In this document: in pieces, positions 1 through 17,258 of the stretch
Layout of the letters: each line of letters opens with the position of its first letter
Position numbering within the stretch: the first letter of the stretch is position 1
From: Klebsiella variicola
GTDB taxonomy: Bacteria > Pseudomonadota > Gammaproteobacteria > Enterobacterales > Enterobacteriaceae
Direction: 5' to 3'
NCBI RefSeq assembly: GCF_000828055.2
Contig: NZ_CP010523.2
Span: 434,001-498,000 of the forward strand
Length of the DNA: 64,000 nt
Translations under genes and position numbers: made by a program
The notes under the pieces: model-generated
The model's input: only the letters and a program-made list of their open reading frames with translations
Database searches by the model: none
Told to the model about the DNA's origin: nothing

Positions 1-260
<260 letters not shown>

Positions 261-273
261 TTTTAGAGGATAA

Positions 274-555
<282 letters not shown>

Positions 556-560
556 GGTAG

Positions 561-2486
<1,926 letters not shown>

Positions 2487-2510
2487 TAGAGTACGCATTC
2501 TCGATACGGA

Positions 2511-2542
2511 TAAACGGCTCAGCGATGAGCCGTTTATTTTTT
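2511..2542 (+). terminator. S10 operon terminator
   Basis: Ten-base perfect arms TAAACGGCTC (2511-2520) and GAGCCGTTTA (2527-2536) enclose the loop AGCGAT and are followed by six T. This is a textbook Rho-independent terminator just after rpsQ, separating the S10 operon from the spc operon. Confidence 0.85.
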
Positions 2543-2572
2543 CTACCCATATCTGGTTTGTGGTGTTATAAT
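2541..2572 (+). promoter_or_regulatory. spc operon promoter
   Basis: A consensus -10 box TATAAT lies at 2567-2572 and is preceded by TG at 2564-2565, making an extended -10. No good -35 is visible in the pyrimidine-rich stretch just downstream of the S10 terminator, which fits extended -10 use. In E. coli the spc promoter occupies this same rpsQ-rplN gap. A GACCC/GGGTC hairpin (2602-2619) lies in the leader before rplN. Confidence 0.75.
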
Positions 2573-2639
2573 GCCGCGCCCTCGATATGGGGCTTTTTAA
2601 CGACCCTAATTTTCGGGTCTCAGTAGTAGTTGACATTAG

Positions 2640-3902
<1,263 letters not shown>

Positions 3903-3907
3903 GGTAG

Positions 3908-4222
<315 letters not shown>

Positions 4223-4249
4223 TTGTCACCAATTGAATCACGGGAGTAA

Positions 4250-5557
<1,308 letters not shown>

Positions 5558-5562
5558 GGTAG

Positions 5563-6696
<1,134 letters not shown>

Positions 6697-6703
6697 GTAG
6701 CAG

Positions 6704-8035
6704 ATGGCTAAACAACCGGGATTAGATTTTCAAAGTGCCAAAGGTGGCCTTGGCGAACTGAAACGCAGACTTCTGTTTGTGGTCGGTGCGCTGATAGTGT
6801 TCCGTATTGGCTCTTTTATTCCGATCCCTGGTATTGATGCCGCTGTACTTGCCAAACTGCTTGAGCAACAGCGAGGCACCATCATTGAAATGTTCAACAT
6901 GTTCTCTGGTGGTGCTCTCAGCCGTGCTTCTATCTTTGCACTGGGGATTATGCCGTATATCTCGGCATCTATCATCGTGCAGCTGCTGACGGTGGTTTAC
7001 CAACCGCTGGCAGAGCTGAAGAAAGAAGGGGAGTCTGGTCGTCGTAAGATCAGCCAGTACACCCGCTACGGTACTCTGGTGCTGGCGATATTCCAGTCGA
7101 TCGGTATTGCTACCGGTCTGCCGAATATGCCTGGTATGCAGGGCCTGGTGATTAATCCAGGCTTTGCGTTCTATTTCACCGCTGTTGTAAGTCTGGTCAC
7201 AGGGACTATGTTCCTGATGTGGCTCGGCGAACAGATCACTGAACGCGGTATCGGTAACGGTATCTCGATCCTGATCTTCGCCGGGATCGTTGCGGGACTC
7301 CCGCCGGCCATCGCCCATACTATCGAGCAAGCGCGTCAAGGCGACCTGCACTTCCTCCTGTTGCTGTTGGTTGCAGTATTAGTATTTGCAGTGACCTTCT
7401 TTGTTGTATTCGTTGAACGTGGTCAACGCCGCATTGTGGTAAACTACGCGAAACGGCAGCAGGGTCGTCGTGTCTATGCTGCACAGAGCACACATTTACC
7501 GCTGAAAGTGAATATGGCGGGGGTAATCCCGGCAATCTTCGCTTCCAGTATTATACTGTTCCCGGCAACCATCACGTCATGGTTCGGGGGTGGTACTGGT
7601 TGGAACTGGCTGACAACAATTTCGCTGTATTTGCAGCCTGGGCAACCGCTTTATGTGTTACTCTATGCGTCTGCAATCATCTTCTTCTGTTTCTTCTACA
7701 CGGCGTTGGTTTTCAACCCGCGTGAAACAGCAGATAACCTGAAGAAGTCCGGTGCATTTGTACCAGGAATTCGTCCGGGAGAGCAAACGGCGAAGTATAT
7801 CGATAAAGTGATGACTCGCCTGACTCTGGTTGGTGCGTTGTATATTACTTTTATCTGCCTGATCCCGGAGTTCATGCGTGACGCGATGAAAGTGCCGTTC
7901 TACTTCGGTGGGACATCGCTGCTTATCGTTGTTGTCGTGATTATGGACTTTATGGCTCAAGTGCAAACTCTGATGATGTCCAGTCAGTATGAGTCTGCAT
8001 TGAAGAAGGCGAACCTGAAAGGCTACGGCCGTTAA
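6704..8035 (+). CDS. secY: Preprotein translocase subunit SecY
   Basis: SecY (443 residues, same length as E. coli) is the channel-forming subunit of the SecYEG inner-membrane translocon. Ten hydrophobic segments can be followed from about residue 20 to 430. Conserved pieces include IPGID near the first loop, the MNP-type family motif region [15 protein letters not shown], and the cytoplasmic loop [16 protein letters not shown] with PGIRPGEQT, which binds ribosomes and SecA. It lies in the spc operon, which couples the export channel to ribosome supply. Confidence 0.98.
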   Translation: MAKQPGLDFQSAKGGLGELKRRLLFVVGALIVFRIGSFIPIPGIDAAVLAKLLEQQRGTIIEMFNMFSGGALSRASIFALGIMPYISASIIVQLLTVVYQPLAELKKEGESGRRKISQYTRYGTLVLAIFQSIGIATGLPNMPGMQGLVINPGFAFYFTAVVSLVTGTMFLMWLGEQITERGIGNGISILIFAGIVAGLPPAIAHTIEQARQGDLHFLLLLLVAVLVFAVTFFVVFVERGQRRIVVNYAKRQQGRRVYAAQSTHLPLKVNMAGVIPAIFASSIILFPATITSWFGGGTGWNWLTTISLYLQPGQPLYVLLYASAIIFFCFFYTALVFNPRETADNLKKSGAFVPGIRPGEQTAKYIDKVMTRLTLVGALYITFICLIPEFMRDAMKVPFYFGGTSLLIVVVVIMDFMAQVQTLMMSSQYESALKKANLKGYGR

Positions 8036-8185
<150 letters not shown>

Positions 8186-8203
8186 TTTATTCGCATATTT
8201 TTC

Positions 8204-8232
8204 TTGCAAAGTTGGATTGAGCTGGCTAGATT
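8204..8232 (+). promoter_or_regulatory. alpha operon promoter
   Basis: TTGCAA (8204-8209) and TAGATT (8227-8232) are separated by 17 bases, a good sigma-70 fit. The -10 lies inside a perfect inverted repeat, GCTGGCTA (8221-8228) and TAGCCAGC (8232-8239), which may also act as the end of spc transcripts. E. coli places its alpha promoter in this same rpmJ-rpsM gap. Confidence 0.65.
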
Positions 8233-8255
8233 AGCCAGCCAATCTTTTGTATGTC

Positions 8256-8350
8256 TGTACGTTTCCATTTGAGTATCCTGAAAACGGGCTTTTCAGCATG
8301 GTACGTACATATTAAATAGTAGGAGTGCATAGTGGCCCGTATAGCAGGCA
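8256..8350 (+). promoter_or_regulatory. alpha operon leader with S4-binding pseudoknot
   Basis: The segment just before and across the rpsM start contains CCTGAAAACGGGC, TTTTCAGCATGG and AGGAGTGCATAGTGGCCCG, matching by eye the E. coli alpha leader. There, nested pseudoknot pairing traps the ribosome when S4 binds, repressing rpsM, rpsK, rpsD and rplQ. The GTG start of rpsM (8332) lies within it. The pseudoknot itself is inferred from this recalled similarity. Confidence 0.75.
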
Positions 8351-8688
8351 TTAACATTCCTGATCACAAACATACCGTAATCGCTTTAACCGCTATTTTC
8401 GGTATCGGCAAAACCCGTTCTAAAGCTATCTGCGCTGAAACGGGCATCGCTGAAAATGTTAAGATCAGTGAGCTGTCTGAAGAACAAATTGATATTCTGC
8501 GTGAAGCAGTAGGTAAATTTGTCGTTGAAGGTGATCTGCGCCGTGAAATCACCCTGAGCATCAAGCGTCTGATGGACCTTGGTTGCTACCGTGGTTTACG
8601 CCATCGTCGTGGTCTTCCGGTTCGCGGTCAGCGTACCAAGACCAACGCACGTACCCGTAAGGGTCCGCGTAAACCGATCAAGAAATAA
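8332..8688 (+). CDS. rpsM: 30S ribosomal protein S13 (GTG start)
   Basis: S13 (118 residues) sits at the top of the 30S head, contacting P-site tRNA and making bridges to L5. The helix-two-turn-helix region and the basic C-terminal tail [20 protein letters not shown] are present. The start is GTG, preceded by TAGGAGTGCATA. The same GTG is used in E. coli and lies within the S4-controlled leader, so this is the regulated entry point of the alpha operon. Confidence 0.98.
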   Translation: MARIAGINIPDHKHTVIALTAIFGIGKTRSKAICAETGIAENVKISELSEEQIDILREAVGKFVVEGDLRREITLSIKRLMDLGCYRGLRHRRGLPVRGQRTKTNARTRKGPRKPIKK

Positions 8689-8701
8689 TCGGGGTGATTG
8701 A

Positions 8702-9748
<1,047 letters not shown>

Positions 9749-9773
9749 AGCTTAGTACCAAAGAGAGGACACA

Positions 9774-10763
9774 ATGCAGGGTTCTGTGACAGAGTTTCTA
9801 AAACCGCGCCTGGTCGATATCGAGCAAGTGAGTTCGACGCACGCCAAGGTGACCCTTGAGCCTTTAGAGCGTGGCTTCGGCCATACTCTGGGTAACGCAC
9901 TGCGCCGTATTCTGCTCTCATCGATGCCGGGTTGCGCGGTGACCGAGGTTGAGATTGATGGTGTACTGCACGAGTACAGCACCAAAGAAGGCGTTCAGGA
10001 AGACATCCTTGAAATCCTGCTCAACCTGAAAGGGCTGGCGGTGAGAGTTCAGGGTAAAGATGAAGTCATCCTTACTTTGAATAAATCTGGCATTGGCCCT
10101 GTGACTGCAGCCGACATTACCCACGACGGTGATGTCGAAATCGTCAAGCCGCAGCACGTGATTTGCCACCTGACTGATGAGAACGCTGCTATTAGCATGC
10201 GTATCAAAGTTCAGCGCGGTCGCGGTTATGTGCCGGCTTCTGCCCGAATTCATTCGGAAGAAGATGAGCGCCCAATCGGCCGTCTGCTGGTCGACGCCTG
10301 CTACAGCCCTGTAGAGCGTATTGCCTACAATGTTGAAGCTGCGCGTGTAGAACAGCGTACCGACCTGGACAAGCTGGTCATCGAAATGGAAACCAACGGC
10401 ACAATCGATCCTGAAGAGGCGATTCGTCGTGCGGCAACCATTCTGGCTGAACAACTGGAAGCTTTTGTTGACTTACGTGATGTACGTCAGCCAGAAGTGA
10501 AAGAAGAGAAACCAGAGTTCGATCCGATCCTGCTGCGCCCTGTTGACGATCTGGAATTGACTGTCCGCTCTGCTAACTGCCTCAAGGCAGAAGCTATCCA
10601 CTATATCGGTGATCTGGTACAGCGTACCGAGGTTGAGTTGCTGAAAACGCCGAACCTGGGTAAAAAATCTCTTACTGAGATTAAAGACGTGCTGGCTTCC
10701 CGTGGACTGTCTCTGGGCATGCGCCTGGAAAACTGGCCACCAGCAAGCATTGCTGACGAGTAA
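9774..10763 (+). CDS. rpoA: RNA polymerase alpha subunit
   Basis: RpoA (329 residues, standard) forms the dimeric scaffold for RNA polymerase assembly. The N-terminal domain (about 1-235) carries the assembly motifs around [20 protein letters not shown]. The C-terminal domain (about 250-329) contains [14 protein letters not shown], which includes the DNA-contacting residues corresponding to R265, N268, C269 and K271 that bind UP elements and contact CRP and Fis. It is the fourth gene of the alpha operon and escapes S4 repression in E. coli. Confidence 0.98.
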
Positions 10764-10779
10764 CCGGATCACAGGTTAA

Positions 10780-11190
<411 letters not shown>

Positions 11191-11203
11191 TCTGTAGTAA
11201 CGT

Positions 11204-11231
11204 AAAAAAACCCGCCCCGGCGGGTTTTTTT
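11204..11231 (+). terminator. alpha operon terminator
   Basis: The hairpin AACCCGCC-CC-GGCGGGTT is flanked by an A-run before and a T-run after, so it can terminate in both directions. It lies directly after rplQ and closes the long ribosomal block. Confidence 0.92.
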
Positions 11232-11298
11232 ATATCTACCGCATCCCCACTTCACTACACTATCTGTACTCTTTTTGTTCATCCCCCGGAGCCGTAGA

Positions 11299-11667
11299 AT
11301 GTGGTTACTGGATCAGTGGGCGGAACGCCATATCCTCGATGCCCAAACTAAAGGTGAGTTCGATAACTTACCCGGCAGCGGCGAACCGCTGACTCTCGAT
11401 GACGATTCGCATGTGCCGGCGGAGCTGCGGGCAGGTTATCGCCTTCTGAAGAATGCTGGATGCCTTCCCCCGGAGCTGGAGCAGCGAAGAGAAGCGGTGG
11501 CACTGGCTGATTTACTGAAGGGCGTCCGCCAGGACGATCCTCGTCATGCTGAACTGAGCAAACGGCTTGCCTTGCTCGAACTGAAGCTTCGTCAGGCTGG
11601 TCTGAGTACCGACTTTTTACGCGGTGAGTATGCCGAGGCTTTGCTACAAAGAATGAACCAGGAGTAA
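11299..11667 (+). CDS. yhdN: DUF1992 family protein YhdN
   Basis: The protein has 122 residues when started at MWLLDQWAERHI. This ATG is preferred over the upstream one at 11275 because CCCGGAGCC lies just before it and the E. coli homologue starts here. The core FDNLPGSGEPLTLDDDSHVP followed by LRAGYRLLKNAG is the DUF1992 signature, a domain also found in DnaJ subfamily C member 28. Its function is not known to me. It sits three bases upstream of zntR, as in E. coli, and is probably co-transcribed with it. Confidence 0.9.
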   Translation: MWLLDQWAERHILDAQTKGEFDNLPGSGEPLTLDDDSHVPAELRAGYRLLKNAGCLPPELEQRREAVALADLLKGVRQDDPRHAELSKRLALLELKLRQAGLSTDFLRGEYAEALLQRMNQE

Positions 11668-11669
11668 AT

Positions 11670-12095
11670 ATGTATCGTATTGGTGAGCTGGCTAAGCTGG
11701 CTGACGTCACGCCAGATACCATCCGTTATTATGAGAAACAGCAAATGATGGATCATGACGTGCGCACCGAGGGAGGATTTCGTCTTTACTCGGATAACGA
11801 TCTTCAGCGGCTACGCTTTATTCGCTATGCCCGTCAGCTGGGCTTCACTCTGGAAGCGATCCGCGAATTATTGTCGATCCGTATCGATCCGGAGCACCAT
11901 ACCTGCCAGGAATCGAAAGGGATCGTTCAGGCGCGATTAAGCGAAGTCGAGGCGCGGATCAAAGAGTTGCAGACGATGCGTCGCTCTCTGCAGCGGCTTA
12001 ATGATGCCTGCTGTGGGACTGCGCACAGTAGTGTTTATTGTTCGATCCTTGAGGCCCTTGAACAAGGCGCCAGCAATGGCGGTACGGGACGTTGA
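11670..12095 (+). CDS. zntR: Zn(II)-responsive MerR-family regulator ZntR
   Basis: ZntR (141 residues) activates the zinc exporter gene zntA by twisting its over-long promoter spacer when zinc is bound. The N-terminal MerR helix-turn-helix (IGELAKLADVTPDTIRYYEK) covers residues 4-23. The metal ligands C79, C114, C115, H119 and C124 are all present, the pattern that separates ZntR from the copper sensor CueR. It lies directly behind yhdN. The target zntA is not in this window. Confidence 0.95.
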   Translation: MYRIGELAKLADVTPDTIRYYEKQQMMDHDVRTEGGFRLYSDNDLQRLRFIRYARQLGFTLEAIRELLSIRIDPEHHTCQESKGIVQARLSEVEARIKELQTMRRSLQRLNDACCGTAHSSVYCSILEALEQGASNGGTGR

Positions 12096-12152
12096 TTTTT
12101 TCATCGCGCGGATCTACACTCGCGCGGAATTCACACATGCACTGGAGTTTAT

Positions 12153-12431
12153 ATGAGTCGCTATCAGCATACTAAAGGGCAAATTAAAGATAACGCCATT
12201 GAGGCACTTCTCCACGATCCGTTATTCAGGCAGCGTGTAGAGAAAAACAAGAAAGGGAAAGGAAGCTATCAACGTAAAGATAAACATGCAGGAAGGATTG
12301 ACCGGGAGGCCAGTGGCAAGCAAGCGAATCGCTTTTTTACCACTGGCCTTCTGCTTTCGGTGCTGATTAAGAACGGTTGTTTTGCTCTTTCAGCAGATCG
12401 CGAATTTCGCTCAGCAGGACTTCTTCTTTAG
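12153..12431 (+). CDS. arfA: Alternative ribosome-rescue factor ArfA, reading through its own hairpin
   Basis: ArfA recruits RF2 to ribosomes stalled on mRNAs without a stop codon, as a backup for tmRNA. The first ~40 residues, [20 protein letters not shown] onward with [18 protein letters not shown], match the active part of E. coli ArfA. The frame stays open for 92 codons and overlaps the 3' end of convergent mscL by 65 bases. A strong hairpin at 12307-12349 lies around codons 52-66. In E. coli, RNase III cleavage or termination at such a hairpin makes the message non-stop, so ArfA is made only when tmRNA fails. The functional product is therefore probably about 55-60 residues. Confidence 0.9.
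12307..12349 (+). terminator. Nested hairpin/terminator inside arfA
   Basis: Outer arms AGGCCAGTGG (12307-12316) and CCACTGGCCT (12340-12349) enclose a second hairpin, AAGCG (12322-12326) with CGCTT (12330-12334), which runs into six T (12333-12338). The inner hairpin looks like an intrinsic terminator and the outer one like an RNase III substrate. Both would leave arfA mRNA without a stop codon. Confidence 0.8.
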
Positions 12432-12780
12432 AAGGAGCTGGCGGCGCCGCCGGAGCCTCTTCTTTCTTACGATTTAACTTATTCATCAGTTTAATCGCCA
12501 TGAAGATGGCAAACGCGACGATGATGAAATCGAAAACGTTCTGAATGAATACCCCATAATGCATCACGACAGCCGGGACATCGCCCTGGGCATCACGTAG
12601 CGTGACGGCAAACTGTTTAAAATCGATCCCGCCAATCAACAGGCCGAGTGGTGGCATAATAATATCTGCGACCAGCGATGAAACAATTTTACCGAATGCT
12701 GCACCGATGATCACACCCACTGCCAAATCGACAACGTTCCCGCGCATCGCGAATTCGCGAAACTCTTTTAAAAAACTCAT
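12367..12780 (-). CDS. mscL: Large-conductance mechanosensitive channel MscL
   Basis: MscL (137 residues) is a homopentameric inner-membrane channel that opens under membrane tension and releases solutes on hypo-osmotic shock. Two membrane segments are visible (about 15-45 and 75-100). G22 and the surrounding [18 protein letters not shown] form the narrow gate. The charged C-terminal helix ends [14 protein letters not shown]. It converges on arfA and overlaps its extended reading frame. CAAGGAGAA upstream of the ATG is a good ribosome binding site. Confidence 0.97.
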
Positions 12781-12888
12781 TTTATTCTCCTTGTGCCAGC
12801 TGACGTTGTAAGTTTAACAAATGTATTTTCATTTGCCATTCCCAGTAGATAGTTACCGCAAAATATTAACCTTTGAATAATAAGGGAT

Positions 12889-12914
12889 AATAAAAAGGCG
12901 CCTGTTCGGCGCCC
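12889..12914 (-). terminator. trkA terminator
   Basis: On the minus strand GGCGCC-GAACA-GGCGCC is followed by TTTTTATTATCC, directly downstream of trkA. It probably ends the def-fmt-rsmB-trkA transcript. Confidence 0.85.
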
Positions 12915-12920
12915 TGGGAA

Positions 12921-14297
12921 TTACAGGAAGAAAGGACTTGGCTGGAACAGCCTTTCTACATCGGAAATAAACTTCTTATCGGTCAAAAACATGATCACAT
13001 GATCGCCCTGCTCGATCCGCAGATTATTATTCGCGATCATTACGTCGTTGCCCCGCACAACGGCGCCGATGATCGTACCTGGCGGCAGCTTGATCTCATC
13101 GATCGAACGCCCGACCACCCGGGAGGTGCTCTCATCACCGTGCGCCACGGCCTCAATCGCTTCGGCAACACCGCGGCGAAGGGAGGAGACGCCGACAATA
13201 TCGGCTTTACGAACATGGCTGAGGAGTGCGGAAATTGTGGCCTGTTGAGGTGATATCGCGATATCAATGACACTGCCCTGGACCAGATCCACGTAGGCTC
13301 TGCGCTGGATCAGCACCATCACTTTTTTCGCGCCCATTCGCTTTGCCAGCATCGCCGACATAATGTTTGCTTCATCGTCGTTAGTGACGGCAATAAACAG
13401 GTCCACCTGGTCAATATGCTCTTCAGCCAGCAGCTCCTGGTCCGATGCATCACCGTAGAAGACGATTGTATGCTGCAGCTTTTCCGCAAGCTCAGCGGCT
13501 CGCTGCTGATTACGTTCGATAAGCTTGACGCTGTAATCTTTTTCCAGCTTATGGGCCAGACCCGCGCCAATATTGCCCCCGCCGACCAGCATAATACGCT
13601 TATACGGCTTTTCCAGTCGCTGCAGTTCGCTCATGACCGCGCGAATATGCTGCGAGGCGGCAATAAAGAATACTTCATCGCCGGCTTCCACAATCGTCGA
13701 ACCCTGTGGGCGAATAGGACGATCGTGGCGGAAAATAGCGGCCACACGCGTATCGATATGCGGCATATGCTCCCGCATGGTGGACAACGCATTCCCTACC
13801 AGCGGACCACCGTAATAGGCTTTTACTACGGCGAGGCTGACTTTCCCTTCGGCGAAGTTCACGACCTGCAGCGCGCCGGGATATTCGATCAGCCGGTGAA
13901 TATTGTCGATGACCAGCTGTTCCGGAGCGATTAAGTGATCGATAGGCACCGCTTCAGAATTGAAGAGCTTATCCGCATCACGAACGTAATCTGGCGCACG
14001 AATACGCGCAATACGGTTTGGGGTATTGAATAATGAGTAGGCGACCTGACAGGCCACCATATTGGTTTCATCCGAACTGGTGACCGCTACCAGCATATCG
14101 GCATCATCGGCCCCCGCCTCGCGCAGTACGCGAGGGTGAGAGCCATGTCCCTGGACGACACGCAGGTCGAACTTATCCTGCAGGCTGCGCAGACGGTCGC
14201 CATTGGTATCAACCAGCGTAATATCATTGTTCTCGCCGACAAGGTTTTCCGCCAGCGTGCCGCCGACCTGGCCGGCGCCCAGAATAATAATCTTCAT
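12921..14297 (-). CDS. trkA: Trk potassium transport NAD-binding subunit TrkA
   Basis: TrkA (458 residues) is the peripheral cytoplasmic regulator of the TrkH/TrkG potassium transporters. It contains two tandem RCK units. The first Rossmann motif, GAGQVG, is at residues 7-12 with the acidic D of LVDTNGD at the end of strand two. The second, VGGGNIG, is near residue 240. It lies 13 bases after rsmB, the gene order of E. coli, and is the last gene before the terminator. Confidence 0.97.
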   Translation of the reverse strand: MKIIILGAGQVGGTLAENLVGENNDITLVDTNGDRLRSLQDKFDLRVVQGHGSHPRVLREAGADDADMLVAVTSSDETNMVACQVAYSLFNTPNRIARIRAPDYVRDADKLFNSEAVPIDHLIAPEQLVIDNIHRLIEYPGALQVVNFAEGKVSLAVVKAYYGGPLVGNALSTMREHMPHIDTRVAAIFRHDRPIRPQGSTIVEAGDEVFFIAASQHIRAVMSELQRLEKPYKRIMLVGGGNIGAGLAHKLEKDYSVKLIERNQQRAAELAEKLQHTIVFYGDASDQELLAEEHIDQVDLFIAVTNDDEANIMSAMLAKRMGAKKVMVLIQRRAYVDLVQGSVIDIAISPQQATISALLSHVRKADIVGVSSLRRGVAEAIEAVAHGDESTSRVVGRSIDEIKLPPGTIIGAVVRGNDVMIANNNLRIEQGDHVIMFLTDKKFISDVERLFQPSPFFL

Positions 14298-14310
14298 CTG
14301 CAGTGACCCA

Positions 14311-15606
14311 TTAATTCCGACGTTTGATTAGCTTAGCGTAAAAGAAGCCATCACCTTCTTCCGGGCCCGGCAGATTTTGCTGCCCGGGGCTCGCCGGCGT
14401 ACCGGTTGCATGAAGTTCAGCATCCGGGGTTCGTGCGAGGAAGGCGGAAATTTGCTGACTATTCTCTTCCGGCAGAATAGAACAGGTAGCGTAAACCAGC
14501 GTACCGCCTGGTTTCAGGTGCTCCCAGGTGGCATTCAGGATCTCGGCCTGCAGCTGGGTTAACTCGGCGATATCCCGATCCCGGCGCAGCCATTTGATAT
14601 CCGGATGGCGGCGAATGACGCCGGTGGCGGAGCAGGGGGCATCCAGCAGAATACGATCGAACTGTTCGTTGCCACACCACTGCTCAGGGAAGCGACCATC
14701 GCCCTGTTTGACTTCGGCTTTCATGCCCAGCCGTTTCAGGTTGTCATAGACGCGTGACAGACGCTGTTCATCAATATCCACCGCCATGACCTGAGCCTGC
14801 GGGGCAACCTCCAGAATATGCGTCGTCTTGCCGCCCGGTGCGGCGCAAAGATCGAGAATGCGTTCGCCATTTTCCGGCAGCAGGTAGCGCATACAGCCCT
14901 GGGCCGAGGCATCCTGGACGGTGACCCAGCCTTCGGCAAAACCTGGCAACGCATGGACTGGGGCAGGGGTGGCCAGACGCACGGCGTCGGGATAGTCAGG
15001 ATGGGTGAAGCCCTCTAAGCCGGCCTCTTTAAGCAGAGCAAGCCATTCATCCCGGGAATGATGGTTGCGGTTAACGCGCAGCCACATCGGCGGGCGCTGG
15101 TTGTTCGCATCGACGATCTCCTGCCACTGCTGCGGCCAGGCCTGCTGCAGGCGTTTCAGCAGCCATTTGGGATGAAGATAGCGGTTTTCATGCTCAGCAA
15201 ATTCGACTAATAACGCTTCCTGCTGGCGCTGGAACTGGCGTAGCACGCCGTTGATCAGCCCTTTAAGCTGCGGGCGTTTAATGGCCACCGCGCCTTCTAC
15301 CGTTTCCGCCAGTGCGGCATGCGGAGGAATACGGGTATAGAGCAACTGATAAAGCCCAACCATGATCAGAAAATGCACGGTGCGCTGTTTGCCGGTCATC
15401 GGACGCGCCATCAGCTTGTTGATAAGCCACTCAAGCTGACTGAGCGTACGCAATACGCCAAAGCACAGCTCCTGCAACAGCGCTTTGTCTTTATCGCTGA
15501 CTTTCTGCTGCAGAGGGGGCAGAACGTTGCTCAAAGACTGACCTTGTTCTACCACTTGCTCGATAGCCTGGGCGGCCAGACTGCGTAAGTTTATTTTGTT
15601 TTTCAT
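14311..15606 (-). CDS. rsmB: 16S rRNA m5C967 methyltransferase RsmB
   Basis: RsmB (431 residues) methylates C967 of 16S rRNA with S-adenosylmethionine. The N-terminal ~140 residues form a NusB-like domain. The SAM motif [15 protein letters not shown] is near residue 250. The two cysteines of the Nop2/Sun family lie in LDAPCSATG and in the catalytic motif [11 protein letters not shown]. It sits between fmt and trkA, and its 16S rRNA target is encoded in this same window. Confidence 0.97.
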   Translation of the reverse strand: MKNKINLRSLAAQAIEQVVEQGQSLSNVLPPLQQKVSDKDKALLQELCFGVLRTLSQLEWLINKLMARPMTGKQRTVHFLIMVGLYQLLYTRIPPHAALAETVEGAVAIKRPQLKGLINGVLRQFQRQQEALLVEFAEHENRYLHPKWLLKRLQQAWPQQWQEIVDANNQRPPMWLRVNRNHHSRDEWLALLKEAGLEGFTHPDYPDAVRLATPAPVHALPGFAEGWVTVQDASAQGCMRYLLPENGERILDLCAAPGGKTTHILEVAPQAQVMAVDIDEQRLSRVYDNLKRLGMKAEVKQGDGRFPEQWCGNEQFDRILLDAPCSATGVIRRHPDIKWLRRDRDIAELTQLQAEILNATWEHLKPGGTLVYATCSILPEENSQQISAFLARTPDAELHATGTPASPGQQNLPGPEEGDGFFYAKLIKRRN

Positions 15607-15611
15607 AAGCG

Positions 15612-15645
15612 CAAAAATAAAAATGCCCGGCTAACCCGGGCTTTT
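15612..15645 (-). terminator. Hairpin between fmt and rsmB
   Basis: GCCCGG (15625-15630) and CCGGGC (15636-15641) form a hairpin followed on the minus strand by ATTTTTATTTTTG. It may attenuate read-through from def-fmt into rsmB. The plus-strand side has only TTTT. Confidence 0.6.
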
Positions 15646-15658
15646 AAAGAGACAACCG

Positions 15659-16606
15659 TCAGGCGAGACGGGTACCAGGGATGAACCACTCCCGGCGGGA
15701 ATTGAGTAAGTCCTGCGAGCTCATCGCTTTTTTACCCGCTGGCTGTAGTGATTCCAGACTGAGGATCCCATCACCCGTGGCGACCTGAATACCCTGCTTG
15801 GTTGCTGCCACTATTGTTCCCGGCTCGGCGTGCGTGGCTTCGGCAATAACCGATGCCCGCCAGACTTTGACTGGCTGCCCGTCAATCTCCAGCCAGCTCA
15901 TTGGCCAAGGATTAAACGCCCGGATGCAACGTTCCAGCTGTGCAGCGGAAAGCGACCAGTCGATGCGGGCCTCTTCTTTACTCAGCTTCTCGGCATAACT
16001 GACGAGTGACTCGTCCTGGACTTCAGGCTGTGCCGTTCCGTTTGCCAGTTGCGCTAAGGTTGTCAGCAGTCCCTGTGGGCCGAGGCCGGCCAGCTTATCG
16101 TACAGGCTGCCGCTGGTATCCTCAGCGGTAATGGGGCAGGAAAGCTTATACAGCATGTCACCCGTATCAAGGCCGACGTCCATCTGCATGATGGTCACGC
16201 CGGTTTCGCTATCGCCCGCCCACAGCGAACGCTGGATCGGCGCGGCGCCACGCCAGCGCGGCAGCAGGGAGCCATGAACGTTGATGCAGCCCAGACGCGG
16301 CATCTCAAGCACCGCTTTTGGCAGGATCAGACCATACGCCACCACCACCATGATATCGGCGCCTAAATCGGCGACGAGCTGTTGGTTCTCCTGCGGACGA
16401 AGAGACGATGGCTGGAATACGGGGACGTCATGGGCTTCAGCCAGCACTTTTACCGGGCTCGGCATCAATTTTTTGCCGCGTCCCGCGGGACGGTCTGGCT
16501 GAGTAAACACGCCAACGATCTGATGTTCAGACGACAACAACGCGTCAAGATGACGCGCTGCAAAATCGGGGGTGCCGGCGAAAATGATACGTAGTGAATG
16601 TGACAC
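15659..16606 (-). CDS. fmt: Methionyl-tRNA formyltransferase
   Basis: Fmt (315 residues) formylates Met-tRNAfMet using 10-formyl-tetrahydrofolate to make the initiator tRNA. The catalytic segment [18 protein letters not shown] carries the conserved Asn and His, and the partner Asp is in GLDTGDML. The N-terminal Rossmann-like domain begins [15 protein letters not shown], and the C-terminal OB-like domain (about 210-310) binds the tRNA. It is 14 bases downstream of def, the gene for the enzyme that removes the formyl group. Confidence 0.98.
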   Translation of the reverse strand: MSHSLRIIFAGTPDFAARHLDALLSSEHQIVGVFTQPDRPAGRGKKLMPSPVKVLAEAHDVPVFQPSSLRPQENQQLVADLGADIMVVVAYGLILPKAVLEMPRLGCINVHGSLLPRWRGAAPIQRSLWAGDSETGVTIMQMDVGLDTGDMLYKLSCPITAEDTSGSLYDKLAGLGPQGLLTTLAQLANGTAQPEVQDESLVSYAEKLSKEEARIDWSLSAAQLERCIRAFNPWPMSWLEIDGQPVKVWRASVIAEATHAEPGTIVAATKQGIQVATGDGILSLESLQPAGKKAMSSQDLLNSRREWFIPGTRLA

Positions 16607-16620
16607 GGTATTCCTTGTTA

Positions 16621-17130
16621 TCAGGCACGGGAACGTAAACGATCCAGTTTCTCAACCTTCTGACGAATGCGCTGTTGTTTGAGCGGTGACAGATAGTCAA
16701 TAAACAGTTTGCCAACCAGGTGATCCATTTCATGCTGGATACAGATCGCCAGCAGGCCATCGGCCTCCAGCTCAAACGGCTTACCGTCGCGATCCAGCGC
16801 ACGGATCTTCACTTTTTCCGCACGGGGTACCAGAGCACGCTGTTCCGGAATGGACAAGCAGCCTTCTTCAATACCGGTTTCGCCGTCTTTTTCCAGCAGC
16901 TCCGGGTTGATTAACACCAGCCGCTCTTCACGATTTTCCGACACATCGATCACGATGATGCGCTGATGGATATCGACCTGGGTTGCGGCCAGACCGATGC
17001 CTTCCTCGGCGTACATGGTGTCGAACATATCATCGACGATACGCTGAATTTCCGCATTCACTTCTTTGACCGGCTCGGCGACTTTGCGAAGGCGCTCGTC
17101 CGGAATATGTAACACTTGCAAAACTGCCAT
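16621..17130 (-). CDS. def: Peptide deformylase
   Basis: Def (169 residues) removes the formyl group from nascent proteins at the tunnel exit; it is an Fe(II)/metal enzyme and the target of actinonin-type inhibitors. The three family motifs are present: GIGLAATQ (44-51), EGCLS (89-93) and QHEMDH (132-137). The metal ligands are therefore C91, H133 and H137, with catalytic E134. It is divergent from dprA, with the shared promoter region between them. Confidence 0.98.
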   Translation of the reverse strand: MAVLQVLHIPDERLRKVAEPVKEVNAEIQRIVDDMFDTMYAEEGIGLAATQVDIHQRIIVIDVSENREERLVLINPELLEKDGETGIEEGCLSIPEQRALVPRAEKVKIRALDRDGKPFELEADGLLAICIQHEMDHLVGKLFIDYLSPLKQQRIRQKVEKLDRLRSRA

Positions 17131-17258
17131 AAAGTTCCAGAGTCGTATTCAGGAGTTGATAAGATTATTAGCTCTATTCTAGACAAAACCCCCTGCAATT
17201 GACAGTCTCACTGTCCAATCGCAAAGATTGTCAATGCCGCTTATGGCAGGGGGTAAGG

